DNA of 64,000 nucleotides from Cupriavidus sp. D384. Lineage in GTDB: Bacteria; Pseudomonadota; Gammaproteobacteria; Burkholderiales; Burkholderiaceae. The position numbers and the translations under genes were made by a program. The first letter of the stretch is position 1. Each line of letters starts with the position of its first letter. Positions 8,344 to 18,034 of the stretch are shown one piece after another. The notes below the pieces were generated by a model that saw only the letters and a program-made list of their open reading frames with translations, ran no database searches and had not been told where the DNA came from. The stretch spans positions 1 to 64,000 of the forward strand of contig NZ_BBQI01000011.1 in the NCBI RefSeq assembly GCF_001652915.1, in the 5' to 3' direction.

Positions 8344-9537
8344 CTAGGCAGACACCAATTTCGACCGGGCCGCCACCTTGCGGGCTTCCTTGCGGCGGCC
8401 ATACCAGCCGCCCACCACCAGCAGCACGGCCACGGCGATGATGTCGCCCGTCAAGGCCACGGGCCGCGTCGGACGGCCGCCCGCAAAGCCATAGGTCAGG
8501 CCTTCGATGCCCACCGACACCACGGCGCCCAGCACGAAGCAGAACAGGCTGTGGCGGCCGATCTGCACCACCGGGCCCATGAAGCGGGCCAGCCGCTCGA
8601 CCCATCCGGCGCGCACGGCCAGGTACACCAGCCATGCCAGCCCCAGGAAGCTGACCACGCGCAGCGCGGCCAGGCTTTGCTTGGGCAGCGGGAAGGCCAT
8701 CGCCGGAATCCATGCCGGCAGCCAGGCTTCATACAGGTGCGGACGCATCCACAGGTAGGCGGCGGCCATGCACATCAGCGCCACCACCACGGCCCCGCCC
8801 GTAAAGGCGCGGCGCACGATGGTCTGCTGCGGCAGCACGAAATCGGGTCGCAGCCGTGCCAGCAGACCCATGGCGAACATCAGTTGCCAGGCGAACGGGT
8901 TGAAGCTCCAGCCACGCGGTTCGCTGCTGGGCAGCAGCGGCAGCAGCGCGGGCGACATGATCCAGAGCGCCACGCTGCCGCAGATAAAGGCCAGCGGCTG
9001 TGCGCGGGCCCAGCGGATTGCCAGCGGCGCCAGCCCGATGAATACGGCGTACATCGGCAGCACATCGGAAACGAATGGCTGGCGGGCCAGCGCGAACACC
9101 TGCAGCAGCGTTGCCACCGGCTGCGCCATGAAATCAAGGGCCTCGGTGGCGCGTACCGCCGGCGCGGGAATCTTGCACATCGCCAGCAGGAAGCCGAACA
9201 GCAGCATCAGCACGCCGGTCAGCACGAACGCCTTGTAGATCTCCCAGCTGCGCCGGCGCAGACGCTTGCGCGCCGCGCTGGCGCCATCGCGCGCTTCCAT
9301 CGCCAGATAGGCCGCGCCGGCCGAGCAGCCGGCCAGGAAGACGAACACCTCGGCGGCGTCGAAAAGCTGGAAATTGCGGATCGTGTAGTCGGCCAGCACA
9401 CTGCCGTTGACATGATCGACCACGATGAAGAGCAGCGCGATGCCGCGAATAAGGTCGATCTCGGTGCGCCGCTGATTGTTGTTCACTGCGTTCACAGGCG
9501 TACATCCCAAAGCTTGCCTGCGGCTCGGGGGCGCCAC
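8344..9537 (-). CDS. OpgC-like integral membrane protein
   Basis: This 397-residue protein has about ten hydrophobic segments and the OpgC N-terminal pattern RRTEIDLIRGIALLFIVVDHVNGS, followed by FQLFDAAEVFVFLAGCSAG. OpgC proteins are acyltransferase-like membrane proteins that succinylate osmoregulated periplasmic glucans. No opgG/H genes are nearby, so the acceptor is unknown. The start is a GTG (9537); a second in-frame GTG at 9495 is equally possible. It converges on catR and is followed by a TetR gene on the same strand. Confidence 0.72.
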   Translation of the reverse strand: MAPPSRRQALGCTPVNAVNNNQRRTEIDLIRGIALLFIVVDHVNGSVLADYTIRNFQLFDAAEVFVFLAGCSAGAAYLAMEARDGASAARKRLRRRSWEIYKAFVLTGVLMLLFGFLLAMCKIPAPAVRATEALDFMAQPVATLLQVFALARQPFVSDVLPMYAVFIGLAPLAIRWARAQPLAFICGSVALWIMSPALLPLLPSSEPRGWSFNPFAWQLMFAMGLLARLRPDFVLPQQTIVRRAFTGGAVVVALMCMAAAYLWMRPHLYEAWLPAWIPAMAFPLPKQSLAALRVVSFLGLAWLVYLAVRAGWVERLARFMGPVVQIGRHSLFCFVLGAVVSVGIEGLTYGFAGGRPTRPVALTGDIIAVAVLLVVGGWYGRRKEARKVAARSKLVSA

Positions 9538-9627
9538 GCGGCAATCACGGGGCGCATCTTACCGTGATCTCAGGGTTTACTCTGTATGGCTGTGTTTCAG
9601 CAGGTTACGGATGTGAACCTGCGCGAT

Positions 9628-10200
9628 TCAAGTGGCGTATGCGGCGTGCAGGCGCGCCAGCGTGCGGCGCCCGGCATCCACCACGGCCGCATCATGCGTG
9701 GTCTGCGCGCGTACGATCATGCCCTCGATGCACACGATCGCCTCTTGCGCCACCTCGTCCGGATGCGACAGGCCCAGTTCACGGGCCGTCGCCCCCAAAA
9801 AAGCCTCCAGCGACGCCTTGTGGGACACCGCCTGCTCCAGCAACCGGGGGTCGTCGCCAGCGCCGCCACCGGATTCGGCCACCATGTTGATGAACGAGCA
9901 GCCGCGGTAGTCATCGGTGCCAAACCACTCGCCCAGCGTATCGGCCACGACGTCCAGGTTCGGGCGCTCCGCCAGGCGGCGTCGCACACCCGTTTCAAAC
10001 CAGCTCATCCAGAAATCGTGGCGCCGCTGCAAATATTCGAAGATCAGATCGTTCTTCGATGAAAAGTGCCGATACAGCGACATCTTCGCCACCCCCGACT
10101 CGGCGATGATCCTGTCGATGCCGGTGGCGCGATAACCGTCGCGGTAGAACAGGCGTGCGGCGGTGTCGAGAATGCGGTCGCGGGCGGAGGGGGTGGCCAT
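9628..10200 (-). CDS. TetR/AcrR-family repressor
   Basis: This 190-residue protein starts MATPSARDRILDTAARLFYRDG with a TetR HTH (ATGIDRIIAESGVAKMSLYRHFSSK, residues about 24-48). The ATG at 10198-10200 was chosen because upstream residues are not TetR-like and would cross the operator. A perfect 14-bp palindrome lies 44 bp upstream, and the same palindrome occurs twice before the DUF1348 gene at 18.0-18.5 kb. This protein is therefore the likely repressor of itself and of that distant gene. The ligand is unknown. Confidence 0.88.
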   Translation of the reverse strand: MATPSARDRILDTAARLFYRDGYRATGIDRIIAESGVAKMSLYRHFSSKNDLIFEYLQRRHDFWMSWFETGVRRRLAERPNLDVVADTLGEWFGTDDYRGCSFINMVAESGGGAGDDPRLLEQAVSHKASLEAFLGATARELGLSHPDEVAQEAIVCIEGMIVRAQTTHDAAVVDAGRRTLARLHAAYAT

Positions 10201-10244
10201 GGCGGGGATGTGAGAACTTCGGCGAGAAACAGCCGCATTATAGT

Positions 10245-10258
10245 AGACAGATCTGTCT
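10245..10258. promoter_or_regulatory. Palindromic TetR operator AGACAGATCTGTCT
   Basis: AGACAGATCTGTCT is a perfect 14-bp palindrome in the promoter region of the TetR gene. An identical copy is at 18592-18605 and a near-identical one at 18619-18632. Sharing between the regulator and a distant gene strongly suggests that it is the regulator's operator. Confidence 0.7.
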
Positions 10259-10283
10259 CCGGACCCATCAAGGCTCACGGGAT

Positions 10284-11135
10284 TCAGCGTCCCCCATGCT
10301 GATCCGGCATCCGTGGCGTGAAGCAACGCTGCTGGATATCGCCCCGCCGCGCCACGAGCATGGTGGACTCGGGGATTTGCTCCCAGACGCCCTGCACGTC
10401 GATCAGCGGCTCGGACAACACCAGGAACGCATCGTCGCCCGCGGCAATGATGCGCGGGTCGTCCGGATAGAGTGCCCGCAACTGGCGAAACGACGTGCTG
10501 TGGAATAGCGAGCGCGAATCGCGCTCGCTCGAATAGCGCGCCGCCACGATCTGCTGCCCGTCGGTCACGCAGACGGTCATGTTGATCGGATGCTCGATAT
10601 CGTGGCGATGCCCGACCGATTCGATCAGCCCGACCATCTGTTCCAGCGCCCCTTGCGGATCACGCTCCAGCCCGAACGTCAGCGCCAGGAAGAACATCAC
10701 CTCGGAATCGGTCGAGCCTTCGATCCATCGGAACAGATGCGGCGCCACGGACATCATCAGGTCGCGCCGCACCAGCGGATAGTCGCGGATCAGCCCGTTA
10801 TGGGCAAACAGCCAGCGACCGAACCGGAACGGATGGCAATTGGTTTCCTGGGTCGGCGTGCCCGTGGCGGCGCGGATATGTGCCACGAAGAGCGGCGCCC
10901 GCACTGCCCGCGCCGCCTCGCGCAGGTTGGTGTCGCTCCAGGCCGGATGCAGGCATCGATAGCGGAACGGCAGCTCGGAATGCCGCCCGTACCAGCCGAC
11001 GCCAAAGCCGTCACCGTTGGTCGTGGTATGCCCCAGGCGCGCGTTCAGACTCTGGTCGATCAGCGAATGCTCGGGCTGAAACAGCACAGCCTCCATCGGA
11101 ACGGAACGGCCCGAATAGGCCAGCCAGCGGCACAT
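10284..11135 (-). CDS. Class II glutamine amidotransferase, YafJ-like
   Basis: This 283-residue protein starts MCRWLAYSG, so the catalytic cysteine is Cys2 and becomes N-terminal after Met removal, as in Ntn-hydrolase amidotransferases. Other motifs are GDGFGVGWYG, FVAHIRAATGTPTQETNCHPF and FAHNGLI, all typical of the stand-alone GATase-II family (YafJ). The physiological acceptor is unknown. It lies alone between the TetR gene and the divergent clsB. Confidence 0.87.
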   Translation of the reverse strand: MCRWLAYSGRSVPMEAVLFQPEHSLIDQSLNARLGHTTTNGDGFGVGWYGRHSELPFRYRCLHPAWSDTNLREAARAVRAPLFVAHIRAATGTPTQETNCHPFRFGRWLFAHNGLIRDYPLVRRDLMMSVAPHLFRWIEGSTDSEVMFFLALTFGLERDPQGALEQMVGLIESVGHRHDIEHPINMTVCVTDGQQIVAARYSSERDSRSLFHSTSFRQLRALYPDDPRIIAAGDDAFLVLSEPLIDVQGVWEQIPESTMLVARRGDIQQRCFTPRMPDQHGGR

Positions 11136-11359
11136 GATGCCTCCTCCAGTCTGTGGGTGCGGGATCTTCACTTCAGCATAGCAAGTGGCCCGGCAGGATG
11201 CTGCCGCAGCGCAATCCGGGCCGGAATCCTGTGGCAATTCCTACATCGACTGCCCAGGATCGTCTTTCGATTTCACCAGGGAATGCGCCCGATCGATCAC
11301 CGGAAGGGCTGCTGGTGCGCCATCCCGGCCAGCGTTCCACCGGGCACCAATCGTGCTAC

Positions 11360-12607
11360 ATGCCGGAAATGGAGCACGCATGGACCACTGGAAACCGCCT
11401 ACGGCTGCTGGAAAACGGCGACGAGTACTTTCCGCGCCTGATCGCGGCTATCGCGGCCGCGCGGCGCACCGTGCTGCTGGAAACGTTCATCCTGTTCGAG
11501 GATGACGTCGGCAGGCAGCTTGGCGATGCGCTGGTGGCGGCGGCACGGCGCGGCGTCGCGGTGGACATGACCGTGGATGGGTTCGGCACCGCCGACCTGT
11601 CGCCCGCCTACATTGCTAGGCTGGCGGAGGCCGGCGTCGTCGTACGGGTGTTCGCGCCCGGGCGCCGGCTGCTGGGCAAGCGAACCAATCTCTTTCGGCG
11701 GCTGCATCGGAAGCTGGTTGCCATCGACGGCGATCTGGCGTTCGTGGGCGGCATCAACCTGTCGGTCGAGCATCTTGTCGAGGCCAGCCCGTCTGCCAAG
11801 CAGGACTATGCCGTCGAAGTCCAGGGCCCTGCCGCCCGCATCATCCACGCGTTCATGCTCGAAGCCAGCGGCGCCGCGCCAGCCCGGCCGTCGCGGCCAC
11901 AAACCCGACCCGCCCGCCCTCCTCACCCCACGGACATTGCCCAGCCTGGCACGGTGCTGTTTGTCACGCGCGACAACCAGGCGCACCGCAATGACATCGA
12001 ACAGCAATACCTGGCGGCGATTCGCACTGCACGGCGCGAGATCATCATCGCAAACGCGTATTTCCTGCCGGGCTACCGGCTGCTACAGGCCATCTGCAAT
12101 GCGGCGCAACGGGGCGTGGATGTGCGCCTGGTGCTGCAGGGCCGGCCCGACATGCTGTGGGTGAAGCGCACCGTCGACATGCTCTACACCCACCTGCGCG
12201 AATCCGGTGTCCGCATCTTCGAATATTGCGAGCGGCCCAACCACAGCAAGGTGGCCGTGGTGGACGGCGACTGGGCCACGGTGGGATCGAGCAACCTCGA
12301 CCCCCTGAGCCTGTCGCTGAACCTGGAAGCCAATCTCGTGATCCGCGACACCGCGTTTGTGGCCGCGCTGAAGGACAACCTGCGCAACCTGATGTCCCAG
12401 CGCTGCACCGAGGTCTGCGCCGCATCGCCAGCACACGGGGCGTGGTGGCATGGCATCGCCACCCCGCTGATCTTCCACTTTCTGCGCAAGTTTCCGGCGT
12501 GGGCAGGATGGCTGCCGGCCCATACGCCAAAAATCGCGTCACCTGTGGCGGCCCCCGGCACTTCGCCAGACCTGATGGTGCGCAACGCGCAACGGGACGG
12601 CCCATGA
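11360..12607 (+). CDS. clsB: Cardiolipin synthase B, phospholipase D family
   Basis: This 415-residue protein has two phospholipase-D HKD motifs: HRKLVAIDGDLAFVGGINL in the first half and HSKVAVVDGDWATVGSSNLD in the second. Together they form one active site for phosphatidyl transfer. The short form without N-terminal membrane spans matches ClsB (YbhO) rather than ClsA. The start is taken at ATG 11360; ATG 11369 is possible. Its stop overlaps the next ATG (ATGA), so it is translationally coupled to a YbhN-like gene, the same pairing as ybhO-ybhN in enterobacteria. Confidence 0.87.
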   Translation: MPEMEHAWTTGNRLRLLENGDEYFPRLIAAIAAARRTVLLETFILFEDDVGRQLGDALVAAARRGVAVDMTVDGFGTADLSPAYIARLAEAGVVVRVFAPGRRLLGKRTNLFRRLHRKLVAIDGDLAFVGGINLSVEHLVEASPSAKQDYAVEVQGPAARIIHAFMLEASGAAPARPSRPQTRPARPPHPTDIAQPGTVLFVTRDNQAHRNDIEQQYLAAIRTARREIIIANAYFLPGYRLLQAICNAAQRGVDVRLVLQGRPDMLWVKRTVDMLYTHLRESGVRIFEYCERPNHSKVAVVDGDWATVGSSNLDPLSLSLNLEANLVIRDTAFVAALKDNLRNLMSQRCTEVCAASPAHGAWWHGIATPLIFHFLRKFPAWAGWLPAHTPKIASPVAAPGTSPDLMVRNAQRDGP

Positions 12608-13578
12608 TGACTGCCGCCAATCTGCGTCGGAGCCTGCGGCGCAATGTCCGATGGTCCATCGTCAAGCGCGTGGCGGGGCTGGTGTTCGTGGCGCTGGTGA
12701 TCTACCTGATCTACCGCAGCCTGAGCGGGGTGGACTGGGCGCAGGTGCTGCAGGCGCTGAAGCGGTACGACGCGGCGACACTGCTTCCGGTGCTGGCGCT
12801 GGCCTGCGCCAGTTTCTCGCTGCATGCCTCGTTCGACCTGCTGGGGCGCCGCTATACCGGGCACCACCTGTCAACGCCGCGCGTGATGCTGATCGCCTTT
12901 ATCGCCTATGTCTTCAACCTCAATGTCGGGGCGATGGTGGGCGGGCTGGGCATGCGGCTGCGGCTTTATTCGCGCGCCAACGTCAGCGGTTCGCAGGTGG
13001 CGGGCATCTACACCATCGCCATCATCACCAACTGGACGGGCTACATGCTGCTGGCCGGTGGCGTGCTGACACTGATGCCGCCACCACTGCCCGCCGACTG
13101 GGGCATCGCGCCGTGGATGCTGCGCGCCCTGGGCGGGGCGATGCTGGCATGCGGCCTGTTGTACTGGCTGGCCTGCGCCCGGGCCAAAACGCGCAGCGTG
13201 CGGTTCGGCCGGCACGTATTCAGGCTGCCCGGCTTCCGCTTTGCGCTGCTGCAGAACGTGCTGTCGATCACCAACTGGATTGTGCTTGCCAGCATCATCG
13301 ATCTGCTGCTGCCCCGGGAGGTGAGCCTGCCCCAGGCACTGGCCGCCCTGCTGGTGGGCGCCGTGGCGGGTGCGCTGGCACATATTCCGGCCGGCATCGG
13401 CGTACTGGAAAGCGTATTTGTGGTGCTGCTGCGCCCCGTTGCCCCGGAGCACATGGTGGTGGCCGCCCTGATCGCCTATCGGGCGTTGTACTACCTGCTG
13501 CCGATGGTGTTTGCCACCTCGGCCTATGCGTGGATGGAGCTGCGTGGCGCGCGGAGCCACCGCGTCCAGCAGCAATGA
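12604..13578 (+). CDS. ybhN: YbhN/lysylphosphatidylglycerol synthetase-type membrane protein
   Basis: This 324-residue inner-membrane protein of the UPF0104/LPG synthase transmembrane family has about eight hydrophobic helices. It includes the family stretches FNLNVGAMVGGLGMRLRLYSR and HIPAGIGVLESVFV. The function is thought to be lipid-related, fitting the overlap with clsB by the ATGA tetranucleotide. It ends 12 bp before a bidirectional terminator. Confidence 0.85.
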   Translation: MMTAANLRRSLRRNVRWSIVKRVAGLVFVALVIYLIYRSLSGVDWAQVLQALKRYDAATLLPVLALACASFSLHASFDLLGRRYTGHHLSTPRVMLIAFIAYVFNLNVGAMVGGLGMRLRLYSRANVSGSQVAGIYTIAIITNWTGYMLLAGGVLTLMPPPLPADWGIAPWMLRALGGAMLACGLLYWLACARAKTRSVRFGRHVFRLPGFRFALLQNVLSITNWIVLASIIDLLLPREVSLPQALAALLVGAVAGALAHIPAGIGVLESVFVVLLRPVAPEHMVVAALIAYRALYYLLPMVFATSAYAWMELRGARSHRVQQQ

Positions 13579-13587
13579 CCAATGAAA

Positions 13588-13623
13588 AAAGGGCAGGCAG
13601 CGCGCCCGCGCCACCTGCCCTTT
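13588..13623. terminator. Bidirectional terminator
   Basis: AAAAAAGGGCAGG and CCTGCCCTTT form a GC-rich stem with A/T runs on both sides, placed between the convergent ybhN and dehydrogenase genes. It can serve transcripts from both directions. Confidence 0.7.
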
Positions 13624-13649
13624 CATCGTCAATCGGCCAATTCTGATCG

Positions 13650-15056
13650 TCAGGCTGCCACCTTCAGCTGTGTCAGCTTGGCTTGCGCATCGCGCAGGGC
13701 CGTGCGCAAGCCCTCTTCCACCACCGGGTGGTAGAACGGCATCGCCAGCATCTGCGAGATCGTCAGGTTCTGCTGGTACGCCCAGGCCAGCAGGTGCGCG
13801 ATGTTCTCGGCGCGCGGGCCGATCCATTCGGCACCCAGGAAGCGGCCCGTGGCCCGGTCGGCGTAGACGTGCATCAGCCCCCGGTTCTTCAGCATCACGC
13901 GGCTGCGGCCCTGGTCCTCGAAACTGACCTCGCCGGTCACAAAGCGGCCCTGGACCAGGTCGGCATGGCGCTTGCCCACCATGGCGATCTGCGGATCGGA
14001 GAACACGACGGCTATCGGCGCGCGGCGCGTCAGCGGACGCAGGTTGGGCCAGTGGGCGGCATTCTCGCCGGCAATCCGCCCCTCGTCGGCCGCCTCGTGC
14101 AGCAGCGGCAGCACGTTGTTCGCGTCACCGGCGATAAACACCGCCGCATCGCCGCACTGCAGCGTGACCGGATCGAATACCGGCACGCCGCGGGCATCGA
14201 GTTCCAGCGCAGTGTTGTCAAGCGCCAGGTTGTCGACATTCGGGCGGCGCCCCGTCGCGGCCAGCACATAGGCAAAGCGCTCGGTCACCAGCTTGCCGGC
14301 CTCGTCCTTGAACGTGATCACCGCTTCTTCGCCCTCGCGGCGCATATCGGTCACGCTGGCATCGGGCAGCAGCGAAAACTCGGCATTGAAGGTTTTGGCC
14401 GCGTAGGCCCGGATTTCCGGATCGGACAGCGGGCCTACGCCCCCCCCGACGCCAAACACGCGCACACGCACGCCCAGCCGGGACAGCGCCTGGCCCAGTT
14501 CCAGCCCGATCACGCCGGGGCCGAACACCGCCACACTGGCCGGCAGGTCCTGCCACGAGAACACGTCGTCGTTGACGATCAGGCGGTCGCCGAACACCGC
14601 GAACGATGGCGGCACCGCCGGACGCGAGCCGGTGGCAATCACCACGCGGCTGGCCCGCACCACGGTATTGGCGCCCACCTGCAGCACCGTGTTGTCGATG
14701 AACTGTGCATGGCCGCGCAAGCGGTCTTCCTCGGGAATGCTGTCGACGCCGCTCACCACAAAGCCCACGAAGCGGTCACGCTCGCTGCGCACGCGGTCCA
14801 TGACCTGGCGGCCGTCGATGCGAACCGGCCCGTCCACATGTACGCCGAATGCGGCGGTGTGGCGCGCTTCGTGGGCGGCCTCGGCGGCCGCGATCAGCAG
14901 CTTCGACGGCATGCAGCCCACACGGGCGCAGGTGGTACCGTACGCGCCGCCCTCGATGACCACGGCGCGCTTGCCGGCGGCGATGGCCGCGCGATACGCT
15001 GCCAGTCCGGCGGTTCCTGCGCCAATCACTGCCACGTCGGTCTGAATCGTTTTCAT
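13650..15056 (-). CDS. Dihydrolipoyl dehydrogenase-like flavoprotein disulfide reductase
   Basis: This 468-residue FAD/NAD(P)H disulfide reductase has the FAD fold GAGTAGLAA, a redox pair Cys43/Cys48 in TTCARVGCMPSK, and the C-terminal HPVVEE motif (His443, Glu448) used as the acid/base pair. There is no lipoyl domain and no pyruvate or 2-oxoglutarate dehydrogenase gene nearby. The ATG at 15054-15056 follows AGGAAACGC. A peroxiredoxin-glutaredoxin hybrid lies upstream on the same strand, 204 bp away, so this enzyme may reduce a thiol partner in peroxide defence; that link is inference. Confidence 0.82.
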   Translation of the reverse strand: MKTIQTDVAVIGAGTAGLAAYRAAIAAGKRAVVIEGGAYGTTCARVGCMPSKLLIAAAEAAHEARHTAAFGVHVDGPVRIDGRQVMDRVRSERDRFVGFVVSGVDSIPEEDRLRGHAQFIDNTVLQVGANTVVRASRVVIATGSRPAVPPSFAVFGDRLIVNDDVFSWQDLPASVAVFGPGVIGLELGQALSRLGVRVRVFGVGGGVGPLSDPEIRAYAAKTFNAEFSLLPDASVTDMRREGEEAVITFKDEAGKLVTERFAYVLAATGRRPNVDNLALDNTALELDARGVPVFDPVTLQCGDAAVFIAGDANNVLPLLHEAADEGRIAGENAAHWPNLRPLTRRAPIAVVFSDPQIAMVGKRHADLVQGRFVTGEVSFEDQGRSRVMLKNRGLMHVYADRATGRFLGAEWIGPRAENIAHLLAWAYQQNLTISQMLAMPFYHPVVEEGLRTALRDAQAKLTQLKVAA

Positions 15057-15260
15057 CTGCGTTTCCTGTTCGTGAGTCTGCTTTGCCATCAATCGGCGGA
15101 TGGGATGGCACCGTCCTGCCATGGCGCGGCCAGGCGATGCCATCGGGTCCGGCGACTGCCGGCCCGCGCCGCCGGTGACCGGCGGCGTGTTGCGGGGGAG
15201 TGCGGGGGAAGAAAAGGTGCCCAGGACACCGGCCGGGGGAGCCGGGCCCGGGCGGGAGGA

Positions 15261-15995
15261 TCAGGCAGCAGCCAGGTACTGTTCCAGCGCGGCAGCACCG
15301 CCCACCAGCTTGCCGTTGATGAACACCTGCGGCGCGGTCATTTCACCGGACATGGCGCCCAGCACCTTGCCGCGGATCTTGTTGTCGAGCGGCACGTCGA
15401 TGTACTCGTAGCCCTTGTCCTGCAGCAGTTGCTTGGCCTTCGCGCAGTGCGAACAGCCGACCTTCGAGAACACCACCACCTGGTCCGGACGCTTGGCGTT
15501 CGGCGAGATGTAGTTCAGCATGGTGTCGGCGTCGGACACCTTGAACGGGTCGCCCGGTTCTTCCGGCTCGATGAACATCTTGTCCACCACGCCGTTCTTC
15601 ACGACCATCGAATAGCGCCAGCTGCGCTTGCCGAAGCCCAGGTCGGCCTTGTCCACCAGCATGCCCATGCCGTCGGTGAATTCGCCGTTGCCGTCCGGAA
15701 TCATCACGATGTTCTCGGACTCCTGGTCCTTGGCCCACTCGTTCATCACGAAGGTGTCGTTGACCGACACGCACAGGATCGCGTCCACACCAGCCGCCCG
15801 GAATGCCGGTGCCAGTTCGTTGTAGCGCGGCAGGTGGGTCGACGAGCACGTCGGGGTGAAGGCGCCCGGCAGCGAGAACACGGCCACGGTCTTGCCGTTG
15901 AACAGTTCGGCCGTGGTGACGTCCTTCCATTCATTGTTTTCACGGACACGGAACGTCACATTCGGAACGCGTTGGCCTTCACGGGATTGCAGCAT
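15261..15995 (-). CDS. Hybrid peroxiredoxin (Prx5)-glutaredoxin
   Basis: This 244-residue fusion has a peroxiredoxin-5 domain (residues about 3-165) with peroxidatic Cys50 in PGAFTPTCSSTHLP. It is joined to a C-terminal glutaredoxin domain with the CSHC active site at Cys181-Cys184. Such hybrids reduce hydrogen and organic peroxides using glutathione without a separate glutaredoxin. The start at 15993-15995 has a strong AGGAGTG site. It is divergent from an M20 peptidase and upstream of the disulfide reductase. Confidence 0.92.
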   Translation of the reverse strand: MLQSREGQRVPNVTFRVRENNEWKDVTTAELFNGKTVAVFSLPGAFTPTCSSTHLPRYNELAPAFRAAGVDAILCVSVNDTFVMNEWAKDQESENIVMIPDGNGEFTDGMGMLVDKADLGFGKRSWRYSMVVKNGVVDKMFIEPEEPGDPFKVSDADTMLNYISPNAKRPDQVVVFSKVGCSHCAKAKQLLQDKGYEYIDVPLDNKIRGKVLGAMSGEMTAPQVFINGKLVGGAAALEQYLAAA

Positions 15996-16232
15996 CGGAA
16001 TCACTCCTAGGGTTGGTTTGGCGCCACGTGTTGTGGCGATGGAGTGGATTCTCCAGGACTGAATGTGATCCGTAAAATTCATTGTCTCAACCGAATCGAT
16101 TGAAACTTTCTATGATCAATAGGAGAAATCCGATTGTTTTTGACTATCGGGCAGGGTTTCGAATGCTTCCGCTCGCACATCGGCATCGCTATGATGCGGG
16201 CACACAAAAAACACGAAGGGACTTTCCGCTCC

Positions 16233-17969
16233 ATGACTCGCCTGCCCATCCGGCTACCCGCCGCGACCCTGCTGGCCGCCACCCTGTTCGCCCTTGGCGC
16301 CACCAGCGCCACGGCAACCCCGCTGGCAAAGCCCGGACTCGACCAACTGGTGGCCAGCGCAACGGCCACGCCGCCCGCCAGCTTCAGCGCGTTCCTGGAC
16401 GCCGCCGTCAAGGTTGATCCGAAACTCGCCGGTTCGGTGCGCGCCTATCGCGCCAAGCGGCCGCTCAAGGGCGACGACCTGGTCAATATCGGGCGCCTGC
16501 TGGGCGTCTACAACCGCGTGCACAACCAGCAGGCGGTGCTGGACAGCATCACCGAAATGGTGGCGCTGCGCACCGTGCGCGACGACAAGGTGCCGCAGCA
16601 CGAGAACCCGGCCATCGTGGAGTTCGGCAAGCTCGTGGAGCGCATGGCAAAGGACTTCGGGCTGCAGTTCCGCAACGTCGACAACCGCGTGTTCGAAGTG
16701 ACACTGCCGGGCCAGGGCAAGGAGACGTTCGGCATCCTCACGCATGCCGACGTGGTGCCCGTGGTGGCCGACGAATGGGTGCTCGACGACGGCACGAAGC
16801 TCGACCCGTTCAAGGTCACGCGCGTGGGCGACTACCTCTACGGCCGGGGCACCATCGACGACAAGGGATCGATTGCGGCAGCGCTCTTCGCCATGAAGAC
16901 CGTGCGCGAGAGCGGCGTGCCGCTGGCGCGCACGATTCGCCTGATGATCGAGACCACCGAGGAAACCGGCGGCGACGGCATGAAGTACTACCGCGACAAG
17001 ACCGCCCTGCCCGAGTACAACATCGTGCTCGACAGCAAGTACCCGGCGGTGGTCGCGGAAAAGGGCTCGGGCGCGCTGACCGTGCGCTTTCCGGACCAGC
17101 CCGCCGATGGCAGGCAGGCCGCCATCGTGTCCATGGCAGGCGCTGCATCGGCGAACGCCATTCCGCAGACTGCCACCGCACGCATTGCCGGCGGCGACCT
17201 CGGCGCCGTGGCCGCGACGCTGGACCAGGCGCGGGCGGCCTTCATCGCCCAGCACGCCGCACAGGGCAGGTTCGCCATCGATATCGCGCGCAATGGCGAC
17301 GCCATCGACGTAAAGGTCACCGGTTCGTCTGCCCATGGCTCGCGCCCCGAGGAAGGCGTGAACCCCGTGCCGCGCCTGGCGATGTTCCTGCAGGCAGCGG
17401 GCGTCCCGTTCGCCGACAACCAGTACGCGCGGGCCACGCGCTACCTGACCGATCTGTACGGCATGGGCTACCTGGGCGAGAAGATGGACGTGGGTTATCG
17501 CGACGACTTCATGGGCCCCCTGACGATCTCGCCGACGCTGATCCGCGAGCGCAACGGCAAGCTTGAAGTGACGGCCAACGTGCGCATGCCGCGCGGCTCA
17601 ACGCCAGACGCCCTGCGCGCGAAGATTGCCGAGCGCATTCAGGGCTGGGCCGCGCAGACCCATACCACGCTGGAGATCCAGCACGATCAGGGCGACTGGA
17701 TGGCCCGCGATCCCAAGGGCGCGTGGCTGTCCACGCTGCTGAACATCTACGGCGACACCACCGGGCTCGAAGCCAAGCCCGTGCCGACGGCCGGCAGCAC
17801 CACGGCCAAGCTGATGCCGAATGCCATCAATTTCGGCCCGGCCATGCCCGGCAAGAAGTACACCGCGCACAACGCCAAGGAGTACAAGGAAGTCTCCGAC
17901 CTGAACCTGGACATGCAGATGTTCACGGAGATGCTGGTGCGCGTGGGCAACCTGCAGAAGATGCAGTGA
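16233..17969 (+). CDS. Exported M20-family dipeptidase
   Basis: This 578-residue zinc peptidase has a signal peptide (MTRLPIRLPAATLLAA... cut near ATA-TPL). Metal-site motifs of family M20 are visible: ILTHADVVPV, YGRGTIDDKGSIAA and ETTEETGGDGMKYY, with a dimerisation/lid insertion holding GSSAHGSRPEEGVNP. The C-terminal HNAKEY supplies the last metal histidine. The long insert resembles PepV-like dipeptidases, but the export signal is unlike cytosolic PepV. It stands alone and ends before a GC-rich hairpin. Confidence 0.88.
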   Translation: MTRLPIRLPAATLLAATLFALGATSATATPLAKPGLDQLVASATATPPASFSAFLDAAVKVDPKLAGSVRAYRAKRPLKGDDLVNIGRLLGVYNRVHNQQAVLDSITEMVALRTVRDDKVPQHENPAIVEFGKLVERMAKDFGLQFRNVDNRVFEVTLPGQGKETFGILTHADVVPVVADEWVLDDGTKLDPFKVTRVGDYLYGRGTIDDKGSIAAALFAMKTVRESGVPLARTIRLMIETTEETGGDGMKYYRDKTALPEYNIVLDSKYPAVVAEKGSGALTVRFPDQPADGRQAAIVSMAGAASANAIPQTATARIAGGDLGAVAATLDQARAAFIAQHAAQGRFAIDIARNGDAIDVKVTGSSAHGSRPEEGVNPVPRLAMFLQAAGVPFADNQYARATRYLTDLYGMGYLGEKMDVGYRDDFMGPLTISPTLIRERNGKLEVTANVRMPRGSTPDALRAKIAERIQGWAAQTHTTLEIQHDQGDWMARDPKGAWLSTLLNIYGDTTGLEAKPVPTAGSTTAKLMPNAINFGPAMPGKKYTAHNAKEYKEVSDLNLDMQMFTEMLVRVGNLQKMQ

Positions 17970-17987
17970 TCGACCGGTGATGCAGCG

Positions 17988-18014
17988 CCCCGCTCCCGAC
18001 GCGCGGGAGTGGGG
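17988..18014. terminator. Hairpin after the M20 dipeptidase
   Basis: CCCCGCTCCCG and CGGGAGTGGGG pair with one mismatch around a 5-nt loop, between convergent genes. There is no T run, so termination is plausible but not proven. Confidence 0.4.
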
Positions 18015-18034
18015 AGATAGCCGGCAGCAATACG

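Noticed and set aside
16099..16133. Possible OxyR site before the Prx-Grx hybrid (CTATGATCAATAG)
   Set aside because: The CTAT/ATAG elements are 5 bp apart rather than 7, and the outer elements of the OxyR consensus do not match.
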